A stretch of DNA of 37,497 nt from Acidobacteriota bacterium (GTDB lineage Bacteria; Acidobacteriota; Thermoanaerobaculia; Thermoanaerobaculales; Thermoanaerobaculaceae), in assembly GCA_016213675.1 (NCBI GenBank), contig JACQZW010000023.1, forward strand, positions 1 to 37,497. Reading direction: 5' to 3'. Position 1 is the first letter of the stretch, and every line of letters starts with the position of its first letter. Both the position numbers and the translations under genes were made by a program. Below are positions 1 to 9,224 of the stretch, piece by piece. The notes under the pieces are model-generated. The model was not told the origin of the DNA. It did not search any database and worked only from the letters and a program-made list of their open reading frames with translations.

Positions 1-1752
1 GACGATGCCGCGGATCACCCCACCGACGAAGATGGCGAACGTCGTCTCGAGCGGCAGGTACATGCCCACCGAGAACAGCATGGGCGAGCGCACCTTGATG
101 AGGATCAGCGAGATGCCCATCGCGATCCCGACGATGACGAGTGGCCACGCCATCTCGCCGCCGACGATGCCCTGCGACAGCGCCGCCATCAGGCCGGCCT
201 GCGGCGCCGAGTAGGTCGAGCCTCCGAACCCGCCTCCGCCGTTCGGGTTGGCGAGGTCGGCGGTGTGCATGAGGTAGAGCGGGAAGAACAGGACGAGGCC
301 GGCGAAGATCACGCCGATGATGTCGCCGACCTGCATCTTCCACGGCGTGCCGCCGAGGATGTGCCCGACCTTGAGGTCCTGCAGCATCTCGCCGGCGACC
401 GCGGCCGACACGCAGCCGACCGCCGCCACTCCGAGCACGGCAGCGATCCCGGCCGCGCCCTTGGCGCCGACGATCACCATCGTCAGGGCCGCCACGATGG
501 TCGTCGCCAGGGTGAGCCCGGAGATCGGGTTGTTGGACGATCCGATCATGCCCACGAGGTTGCCGGACACCGCGGCGAAGAAGAAGCCGGTGATCAGGAT
601 GACGACCGCCGCCAACACCGCCGACGTGAGGTCCCGCGTGAAGTAGAAGTAGAGGGCGGCCATCAAGCAGAGGAGCACGGCGATGCCGAACAGGACGATC
701 TTGAAAGGCAGGTCGCGCTCGGTGCGCTCGGTGGCGGCGGCCGCGGCGGCCGACTTCCGGACGTCGGCGATGCCGCGCTTGATCCCGCCGATGAGGTTCT
801 TGCGCATCCTGTACAGGGTGTAGCAGGCGCCGACGAGCATGCCGCCGACGGCAATCGGGCGGACGATGAAGCGGTACAGGTGGCCGGTCAGCCCCGCCCA
901 GTCCTGCACGCCGCCGGTCGTGTACTGGTCGATCATGGTCGGGCCGACGAAGAAGACCAGGAGCGGGACGAACAACCCCCAGGCGAGCAGGCCGCCGGCG
1001 AAGTTGAGGGCGCCGAGCTCCGGGCCGATGATGTAGCCGACCCCCAGGTACGCCGGGGTGATCTCCGGGGCGGAGAACGTCGAGACGCCACCGGCGGTCA
1101 CCTTCTTGGCGTCGGCCGTCAGGCCGAGGCGGACGAAGCTCTCCCGGACGGTGCCGACCGCGACCTGGAAGGAGTTCTTGGCATGGAACACGCCGAGGTC
1201 GCCGAGCAGCTTGACCGCCGCGCCGAAGCCCATGGCCTTGAACAGCAGCGCCGCGGCGCCGGTTCCTCGCTGGCCGGCCTTGTGGATCTCCGAGGCCGCG
1301 ACCGATTCGGGGAACGGCAGCGACGGATCTTCGACCATGACGCGGCGCAGGATGGTCACGAACATGATGCCGAGCAGGCCGCCGAGGATCATCAGGGCGG
1401 TGGACAGCAGGTACTCGCGGACCATGTGCTCGGGGTCGAACTTCCACATCCCGAGGATGACGAACGCCGGCACGGTGAAGATCGCCCCGGCCGCCACCGA
1501 CTCGCCGATGGAGCCGACGGTCCGGGCGAAGTTCTCCTCCAGGATCGATCCCCGGCGGAGCTTCAGCAAGGCCATGCCGATGACCGCGGCGGGATAGGTG
1601 GCGGCAATGGTCATGCCGGCGCGTAGGCCCAGGTACGCGTTGGCCGCCCCCAGGACGATGCACATCACCAGACCGATGAGCAGCGCTCGGCCGGTGAACT
1701 CACTCATGTCCTGGTTGGCGGGCACGACCGGGGAGAATCGCTTCTCGCTCAT
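1..1752 (-). CDS. OPT-family oligopeptide transporter (3' end beyond window)
   Basis: This is a polytopic inner-membrane protein of the OPT superfamily, whose members import oligopeptides or metal chelates using the proton gradient. About 584 codons are visible and the frame is open at the left edge, so the C-terminus is missing. The N-terminal region carries the family signature around residues 20-70 (GAANAYLGLRAGMTIAATYP, then ILEENFARTVGSIGES), which is typical of the bacterial TIGR00733-type branch. Many hydrophobic segments alternate with short loops, with a charged loop near residues 320-345. The ATG ending at 1752 is preceded by GGAGGG, and a TACAAT -10 box lies about 65 nt upstream. 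It diverges from clpB. The substrate cannot be read from sequence. Confidence 0.85.
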   Translation of the reverse strand, partial: MSEKRFSPVVPANQDMSEFTGRALLIGLVMCIVLGAANAYLGLRAGMTIAATYPAAVIGMALLKLRRGSILEENFARTVGSIGESVAAGAIFTVPAFVILGMWKFDPEHMVREYLLSTALMILGGLLGIMFVTILRRVMVEDPSLPFPESVAASEIHKAGQRGTGAAALLFKAMGFGAAVKLLGDLGVFHAKNSFQVAVGTVRESFVRLGLTADAKKVTAGGVSTFSAPEITPAYLGVGYIIGPELGALNFAGGLLAWGLFVPLLVFFVGPTMIDQYTTGGVQDWAGLTGHLYRFIVRPIAVGGMLVGACYTLYRMRKNLIGGIKRGIADVRKSAAAAAATERTERDLPFKIVLFGIAVLLCLMAALYFYFTRDLTSAVLAAVVILITGFFFAAVSGNLVGMIGSSNNPISGLTLATTIVAALTMVIVGAKGAAGIAAVLGVAAVGCVSAAVAGEMLQDLKVGHILGGTPWKMQVGDIIGVIFAGLVLFFPLYLMHTADLANPNGGGGFGGSTYSAPQAGLMAALSQGIVGGEMAWPLVIVGIAMGISLILIKVRSPMLFSVGMYLPLETTFAIFVGGVIRGIV

Positions 1753-1816
1753 TTGCCCTCCGTCAGCTCGCCGCGGTGCAAGGCCGTGGGGGCCTGTCGG
1801 CGATGAAAGTGCGGGC

Positions 1817-1822
1817 ATTGTA
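1817..1822 (-). promoter_or_regulatory. Putative -10 box for the OPT transporter gene
   Basis: TACAAT on the minus strand, about 64 nt before the transporter start. A TTGACG-like element lies upstream, but its spacing of about 14 nt is short, so only the -10 is proposed. Confidence 0.4.
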
Positions 1823-1936
1823 CACGGGCGCATGACCGTCAAGGCCTCGGCGTTCGGCACCCCGAGCGCGGTTTCCCTGTGCTGGAGGTGGTGTGTAAAA
1901 TTGATAGACACGTACTAATATTCTGGACTTTCAAAC

Positions 1937-1965
1937 TTGACAACAAGTGACGCAGATCGTATCTT
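1937..1965 (+). promoter_or_regulatory. clpB promoter
   Basis: A near-consensus housekeeping promoter: -35 TTGACA at 1937-1942, a 17-nt spacer, and -10 TATCTT at 1960-1965. It sits in an AT-richer island (about 1895-1965). The -35 is embedded in a small inverted repeat ACTTG-N4-CAAGT (1935-1948), a possible operator. This is not a CIRCE element, and no convincing sigma-32 box was seen. Confidence 0.65.
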
Positions 1966-2008
1966 GAGGTCGTGCCGCGCTCGACTGCACGGCCGCGGAG
2001 GTCCCAAC

Positions 2009-4609
<2,601 letters not shown>

Positions 4610-4643
4610 CCGCGGGCCGGCCTCGCACGACGGCGGGGCGGAG

Positions 4644-5177
4644 CTACGTCGAGCCCGGCGCGACCGTGCCGATGTAGGGGAGGGTGCGGTGCTGGTCGGC
4701 GCAGTCGAGGCCGTAGCCGACCACCCAGACGTCCGGGATGTCGAAGCCGAGGTAGTCGATGTCGACGTCGACCTTCTTGCGGTCGAGCTTGCGCAGCAGT
4801 GCGCAGCAGGCGAGAGAGGCCGGCTCGCGGGCCGCGAGGGTCTTCATCAGGTAGGCCAGGGTGTGGCCGGTGTCGACGATGTCCTCGACGACGAGGACGT
4901 GCTTGCCGCGGATGTCGGTGCGCAGGTCCATGATCAGCCGCACCGCGCCGGTCGTGGTGCCGTCACCGTACGTCGACAGCGCCATGAAGTCGACCCGGCG
5001 AGGGATCGCCAGACGACGCGAGAGGTCGGCGAGGAAGATGAACGCCCCCTTGAGCACGCCGACCATAAGGAGGTCGTCGACGGCGCCGTAGTCGGCCGAG
5101 ATCCGTGCGGCGAGACGGCCGACCTTGCGTTGGATCTGCCGCTCGCTGATGAGCACCGGGGGCGTCGGGATGACCAT
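4644..5177 (-). CDS. hpt: Hypoxanthine phosphoribosyltransferase
   Basis: Cytoplasmic purine-salvage enzyme that joins hypoxanthine (and usually guanine) to PRPP, giving IMP or GMP. The 177-aa protein has the type I PRTase fold: the PRPP loop VLVVEDIVDTGHTL near residues 95-108, a base-contact region with the KKVDVDIDYLGFDIPD segment, and the VGYGLD motif near the C-terminus. The ATG ending at 5177 is chosen because GGAGG (5184-5188) is 6 nt away in the recurrent GCGGAGGTCC context. A TATGCT -10 box sits about 17 nt upstream. It is divergent from the molybdenum hydroxylase operon, so purine salvage and purine oxidation genes lie back to back. Confidence 0.93.
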   Translation of the reverse strand: MVIPTPPVLISERQIQRKVGRLAARISADYGAVDDLLMVGVLKGAFIFLADLSRRLAIPRRVDFMALSTYGDGTTTGAVRLIMDLRTDIRGKHVLVVEDIVDTGHTLAYLMKTLAAREPASLACCALLRKLDRKKVDVDIDYLGFDIPDVWVVGYGLDCADQHRTLPYIGTVAPGST

Positions 5178-5194
5178 GGCGGACCTCCGCGCGG

Positions 5195-5200
5195 AGCATA
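5195..5200 (-). promoter_or_regulatory. Putative -10 box for hpt
   Basis: TATGCT on the minus strand, 17 nt before the hpt ATG. It fits the TAnnnT pattern seen upstream of many genes in this window. No clear -35 was found. Confidence 0.4.
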
Positions 5201-5269
5201 GACCGCACCGCCCACGCCGGTCCACCACCCCGCGTTCGGGGCTTGTCCGCGCGTCCGGGCGGGTGGGAG

Positions 5270-5311
5270 CTCTCCTCTCTCTCCTGTTCCCTCTCCCCGC
5301 CTTTCTCCTTG
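5270..5311. repeat. Tandem heptamer tract 1
   Basis: Six consecutive 7-nt units in phase: CTCTCCT, CTCTCTC, CTGTTCC, CTCTCCC, CGCCTTT, CTCCTTG. It lies just upstream of the -35 of the molybdenum hydroxylase operon and is preceded by GGGCGGGTGGG, a string also found at one end of the hairpin element in the xdhD-like gene. It is degenerate, so periodicity rather than identity defines it. Confidence 0.6.
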
Positions 5312-5320
5312 TGAAGCGCG

Positions 5321-5349
5321 TTGCAATCCCCCCGCCGGCGGTTTACCTT
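5321..5349 (+). promoter_or_regulatory. Promoter of the molybdenum hydroxylase operon
   Basis: -35 TTGCAA at 5321-5326, a 17-nt spacer and -10 TACCTT at 5344-5349. Transcription would start about 10 nt before the ATG at 5367, giving a very short leader. Confidence 0.6.
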
Positions 5350-5366
5350 CCCCTCCGGGGGTGGGC

Positions 5367-6224
5367 ATGGATGTCCCGGTACAGCGCGTGGTCCGGCCGC
5401 GGACTCTCGACGAGGCGCTCGTGATGCTGGCCGAACAGCCGCGGTCGCGGCCGATCGCGGGCGGGACCGACCTCATGGTCCAGCTCCGCGACGGCCGGCG
5501 GTCGGCGGACACCCTGGTCGATCTCGACGGCCTCGACCTCGCGGGCGTCCACGAGGTGGACCTCGGCGTCGAGATCGGGGCCGCCACGACGATGGACGCC
5601 ATCGCTCGCCATCCGCTGGTTCGGCGGCGCTGGCCGGCGCTGGCCGAGGCCGCCGCGCTGGTCGGTGCGTGGCCGATCCAGTGCCGCGCCACCCTGGGCG
5701 GCAACCTGGCCAACGCGTCCCCGGCCGCCGATGCCGTCCCGCCGCTGCTCGTCGCCGACGCCGCGGTGCGGCTGGCATCGCCCTCCGGCGAGCGGACGAT
5801 CGCGCTGGAACGGTTCTTCCGCGGACCGGGAACGACGGTCATGGCGCCCGGTGAGCTCATCGTCGCGGTGTTGCTTCCCGCCCCCTCGGCGGGCCGGGTG
5901 GTCGAGCGCTTCGTCAAGGTGGGTCCGCGCCGCGAGCAGATCATCTCGATGGTGTCGCTGGCCGGACGCGCGGTGGTGAGCGCAGACGGCACGCTGCACG
6001 ACGTCCGCGTCGCCCTCGGTGCGGTGGCGCCGATCCCGGTGCGGGCCCGCCGGGTGGAGGCGCACCTCGAGGGACGGCGCCCCGACGCGGCGACGCGGCG
6101 CGAGGCGGCGGCCCGGCTCCAGGCGGACATCGCCCCGATCGACGACCTCCGCGCCCCGGCCGCCTACCGGCGGATCGCGGCCGCCGTGCTGCTCGACCGG
6201 TTCCTGGAGGCGTGCCATGGGTGA
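5367..6224 (+). CDS. Molybdenum hydroxylase, FAD-binding (medium) subunit
   Basis: Medium subunit of a three-part xanthine-dehydrogenase-type hydroxylase. Its FAD passes electrons from the 2Fe-2S clusters to NAD+ or another acceptor. The 285-aa length suits the family. The FAD-binding PCMH fold shows PIAGGTDLMVQLRDG (about 31-45) and TLGGNLANASPAADAVP (about 111-127), the two segments that hold the FAD diphosphate. A CO-dehydrogenase-C-like domain follows from about residue 180. The ATG at 5367 matches the usual N-terminus; a GTG at 5361 is a two-codon-longer alternative. The next gene overlaps its stop, so the subunits are probably co-translated. The substrate could be a purine or another N-heterocycle. 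Confidence 0.9.
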   Translation: MDVPVQRVVRPRTLDEALVMLAEQPRSRPIAGGTDLMVQLRDGRRSADTLVDLDGLDLAGVHEVDLGVEIGAATTMDAIARHPLVRRRWPALAEAAALVGAWPIQCRATLGGNLANASPAADAVPPLLVADAAVRLASPSGERTIALERFFRGPGTTVMAPGELIVAVLLPAPSAGRVVERFVKVGPRREQIISMVSLAGRAVVSADGTLHDVRVALGAVAPIPVRARRVEAHLEGRRPDAATRREAAARLQADIAPIDDLRAPAAYRRIAAAVLLDRFLEACHG

Positions 6225-6732
6225 GGACAGAAGACAGGCCGCCCGCGCGCCCGAGGTCGAACGGGTGAGGATCCGGCTGACCATCAATGGGGAGGCGCGC
6301 GGCTTCGAGGTCGCGGCGGGCCGGCGGTTGCTCGACCTGCTGCGCGACGACGCCGGGCTGATCGGTACCAAGGAGGGGTGCGGGGCGGGCGAGTGCGGTG
6401 CCTGCACGGTGCTGCTCGACGGCAAGCCGGTGACCTCGTGCCTGGTCCTGGCGGCCTCGTGCGACGGCCACGCCGTGACGACGGTGGAGGGCCTCGGTGG
6501 GTCTCCCGGCACCATGCATCCGTTCCAGCGGGCGCTCGTCACCCACGGCGGCGTGCAGTGCGGCTTCTGCACCCCGGGCGTCGCGGTGACCGGCGCGGCG
6601 ATCCTCGCCGGCGGCCACCAGCCCGCCGAGGGCGCCCGGTTGCTCGCCGGCAACCTCTGCCGGTGCACCGGCTACGAGAAGATCTTCAGCGCCCTCGAGG
6701 CGGCTGCCGAGGAGGTGCGCCGTGACGAGTAG
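6217..6732 (+). CDS. Molybdenum hydroxylase, 2Fe-2S (small) subunit
   Basis: Electron-transfer subunit carrying two 2Fe-2S clusters between the molybdenum centre and FAD. In 171 aa it has a plant-ferredoxin-type N-domain with CGAGECGACTVLLDG and a four-helix C-domain with CGFCTPGV and CRCTGYEKI, so all cluster cysteines are present. The ATG at 6217 overlaps the preceding stop (ATGGGTGA) and has GGAGG at 6206-6210, which fixes the start. The N-terminus is about 18 residues longer than usual before the conserved IRLTINGEAR strand. Confidence 0.92.
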   Translation: MGEDRRQAARAPEVERVRIRLTINGEARGFEVAAGRRLLDLLRDDAGLIGTKEGCGAGECGACTVLLDGKPVTSCLVLAASCDGHAVTTVEGLGGSPGTMHPFQRALVTHGGVQCGFCTPGVAVTGAAILAGGHQPAEGARLLAGNLCRCTGYEKIFSALEAAAEEVRRDE

Positions 6733-9193
6733 GGGGAGTCGACAGAGGGCGGCGGCTGGGTCTCGGCGAAAAGACCCGCACCCCGTCCCTCTCCCGCACG
6801 CGGGCGAGGGAGCCTATGAGGTGACTTCGCACCTCGAACCGGTCCCCGGTCCTCTCGGCGGACGACACCCGCGCATCGACGCCGCCGCGAAGGTGACCGG
6901 AAGCACTCGCTACGTCGCCGACCTCGCGCTGCCCGGCATGCTGCACGCCGCGCTCGCCACCGCGACGGTCGCCTCGGCTCGGGTCCTCGGCGTCGACACC
7001 GCCGCCGCTCGCGCTCACGCCGACGTGGTCGCGGTGCTCACGGCGGCCGACGTGCCGGCGAACTCCATCGGCGTGATCTTCGGCGACCAGCCGCTCCTCG
7101 TCACCGACCGGGTCCGCATGGTCGGCGACCGCTTCGCCCTGGTCGCGGCCCGCACCGCCGAGGCGGCGTGGACCGCGGCCCGGCTCGTCGGGGCGAGTCT
7201 CGAGGAGCTGCCGGGGGTCTTCGACCCGGTGGCCGCCGTCGCCGACGACGCGCCGCTCGTCAACGGGGCGAGCAACGTGTTCCGCACCTTTCACGTGCAG
7301 CGCGGCGACACCGCGAAGCAGGCGAAACGGGCCGCGGTGGTCGTCGAGGCGGAGTATCGCGTCGGCGGCCAGGACCACGCCTACCTCGAGCCGCAGGGGT
7401 GCCTGGCCATCCCCGAGGGACGCGAGAGGATCACCATCGTCGCCTCGTGCCAGTGCCCGTTCTACATCCAGCAGGGCGTGGCCAGCGTGCTCGGCCTGCC
7501 GCTCGCCGCGGTGCGCGTCGAGCAGGCGCCGACCGGCGGCGGCTTCGGCGGCAAGGAGGACTACCCCACCGAGCCGGCGGCCTGCGCGGCCCTGCTCGCC
7601 TGGCACACCGGTCACCCGGTTCGCCTGATCTACCCGCGCGAGCTCGACCTCCAGGCGACCACGAAGCGGCACGCCATGGTGGTCCGTCACCGCTGGGGCG
7701 CGGATCGCGCTGGCCGGCTCCGCTTCGCCGAGGTCGAGACGTTCATGGACGCCGGCGCCTACGTCGGGCTGTCGACGGTGGTCGCCGAGCGCGCCAACGT
7801 CTCGGCGATCGGCCCCTACCACGTCGGCGCCGTCCGCGTCGCCACCCACGTGGTCTACACCAACAACCTGTTCGGCGGCGCCTTCCGCGGCTTCGGCGCG
7901 CCGCAGGTGACGTGGGCGGCCGAGGCGACGATGGACAAGCTCGCCACGCGCCTCGGCATGGACCCGGTCGAGCTCCGTCGCGTCAACGTGCTCGACGACA
8001 CCCGGCGGACGATCTGCACGGGACAGCGATTGCGCACCCCGGTGCTCGCCCGCGAGGTGCTCGATCGGGCCGTCGAGCTCGCCGGCTGGGACGGCTTCCG
8101 CGCGGCGCCGCCCGCCGCCGACGGCGCGTGGCGGCACGGCATGGGCGTCTCGCTGGTGCTCTACGGCTGCAACCTGCACTGGGGCGGCCAGCGCCTCGAC
8201 CGCTCCTCGGCCGTGGTCATCCTCCAGGCCGACGGTTCGGTCGTCGTCCGCGTCGGGCTCACCGAGATGGGCCAGGGCAACCTCACGGCGTGCCAGACGG
8301 TCGCGGCGGCGGCGCTCGGCGTCGACCCATCGCAGGTCCAGGTCTGGCAGCCCGACACCACCACGGTGGCCGACTCGGGCCCGACCGTGGCCTCGCGCGG
8401 CTCGCTGATGTCCGGGCGGGCGATCCTCGACGCGGTGCGCCGGCTGCGCGTGCGCCTCGACCCGGTGGCCGCCGAGCTCCTCGGCTGCCGGCCGGGCGAG
8501 GTCGAGCTGGCCGGCGGCTTCGCCCGGGTGGCGGGAAGCCCCGAGCGGGCGGTCGCGATGCAGGCGGTGGCGAAGGAGATGAGCGCCCGCCGCATCGAGA
8601 CCATCGCGACCGGTTGGCACAGGACCAAGGCGCGCCGCTTCGACCCGGCGACCGGCCAGGGCGCACCGTACGAGTTCTACGCGATGGCCTGCCACGTCGC
8701 GCGCGTCGCCGTCGACCCGGGGCTCGGCATCGTCCGCGTCGAGGAGGTCACGGCGGCGCACGACGTCGGCCGGGTGCTGCACCGCGACGCCCTCGAGGGG
8801 CAGATCCACGGCGGCGTCGTGCAGGGGATGGGCTGGGGGGTGTCCGAGGAGCTGCGGCTGGACCGCGGGCGTCTCGTCAACCCGAACTTCACCGACTACG
8901 TCATCCCGACCTCGGCCGACGCGCCGCGGATCACGATCGCCCTCGTCGAGAGCGACAGCGAGGCCGGGCCGTGCGGCGCGAAAGGGATCGGCGAGCCGTC
9001 GTTCATCCCGACCGCCGCGGCGGTCCGCAACGCCGTGTGCGACGCGCTCGGCGTCGAGGTCGACACGCTGCCGCTAACCCCGCCGCGGCTCGTCGAGGCG
9101 CTCGGGGAACGGCATCCCTTCGCGTGGGTCGTGGAAGCGGCGACGCGTCCCGCCACCGAGCACGAGCCTGCCACGGTTGGCCCCCGGGCCTGA
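6722..9193 (+). CDS. Molybdenum hydroxylase, Mo-cofactor (large) subunit
   Basis: Catalytic subunit that hydroxylates an N-heterocycle at the Mo-pterin centre. The 823-aa protein has the hammerhead domain (from RIDAAAKVTGSTRYVADL, about 42-60) and two Mo-binding domains. Markers are GGGFGGKEDYPTEPAA (about 276), AFRGFGAPQ (about 385), GLTEMGQGN and the C-terminal CGAKGIGEP that holds the catalytic Glu. The CO-dehydrogenase active-loop motif is absent, so this is xanthine-dehydrogenase-like rather than CoxL-like. The GTG at 6722 has GGAGG 6 nt upstream and overlaps the previous stop. The first 33 codons hold a REP-like palindrome, and an in-frame GTG at 6821 with its own GAGGGAG is a credible alternative start. 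The electron and FAD partners are the two genes upstream. Confidence 0.9.
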   Translation: MTSRGSRQRAAAGSRRKDPHPVPLPHAGEGAYEVTSHLEPVPGPLGGRHPRIDAAAKVTGSTRYVADLALPGMLHAALATATVASARVLGVDTAAARAHADVVAVLTAADVPANSIGVIFGDQPLLVTDRVRMVGDRFALVAARTAEAAWTAARLVGASLEELPGVFDPVAAVADDAPLVNGASNVFRTFHVQRGDTAKQAKRAAVVVEAEYRVGGQDHAYLEPQGCLAIPEGRERITIVASCQCPFYIQQGVASVLGLPLAAVRVEQAPTGGGFGGKEDYPTEPAACAALLAWHTGHPVRLIYPRELDLQATTKRHAMVVRHRWGADRAGRLRFAEVETFMDAGAYVGLSTVVAERANVSAIGPYHVGAVRVATHVVYTNNLFGGAFRGFGAPQVTWAAEATMDKLATRLGMDPVELRRVNVLDDTRRTICTGQRLRTPVLAREVLDRAVELAGWDGFRAAPPAADGAWRHGMGVSLVLYGCNLHWGGQRLDRSSAVVILQADGSVVVRVGLTEMGQGNLTACQTVAAAALGVDPSQVQVWQPDTTTVADSGPTVASRGSLMSGRAILDAVRRLRVRLDPVAAELLGCRPGEVELAGGFARVAGSPERAVAMQAVAKEMSARRIETIATGWHRTKARRFDPATGQGAPYEFYAMACHVARVAVDPGLGIVRVEEVTAAHDVGRVLHRDALEGQIHGGVVQGMGWGVSEELRLDRGRLVNPNFTDYVIPTSADAPRITIALVESDSEAGPCGAKGIGEPSFIPTAAAVRNAVCDALGVEVDTLPLTPPRLVEALGERHPFAWVVEAATRPATEHEPATVGPRA
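6787..6810. repeat. REP-like palindrome inside the start of the large-subunit gene
   Basis: A 10-bp stem with one G-U-type mismatch (CCCTCTCCCG at 6787-6796 against CGGGCGAGGG at 6801-6810) and a 4-nt loop. It translates as PHPVPLPHAGEG, a peptide commonly produced when dispersed REP-type palindromes are read through. GTGAC is found on both sides (6722-6726 and 6821-6825). Confidence 0.6.
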
Positions 9194-9215
9194 GGCCTGG
9201 GGCTTGAGGCCTGAG
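9188..9215. repeat. Tandem heptamer tract 2
   Basis: Four 7-nt units: GCCTGAG, GCCTGGG, GCTTGAG, GCCTGAG. The first unit contains the stop codon of the large-subunit gene (9191-9193) and the last supplies the GAGG ribosome site for the next gene. Confidence 0.7.
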
Positions 9216-9224
9216 GAACGAGAC

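Noticed and set aside
1937..2008. Upstream TTG as the clpB start
   Set aside because: It would place the start codon in the -35 box; the ATG at 2009 has a strong ribosome site and matches ClpB N-termini.
1895..2008. CIRCE or HAIR heat-shock operator at clpB
   Set aside because: The inverted repeat ACTTG-N4-CAAGT is too short and the wrong sequence and spacing for either.
6722..9193. Aerobic CO dehydrogenase large subunit (CoxL)
   Set aside because: The CoxL active-loop Cys motif is absent; AFRGFGAPQ stands in its place, as in xanthine-dehydrogenase-type enzymes.
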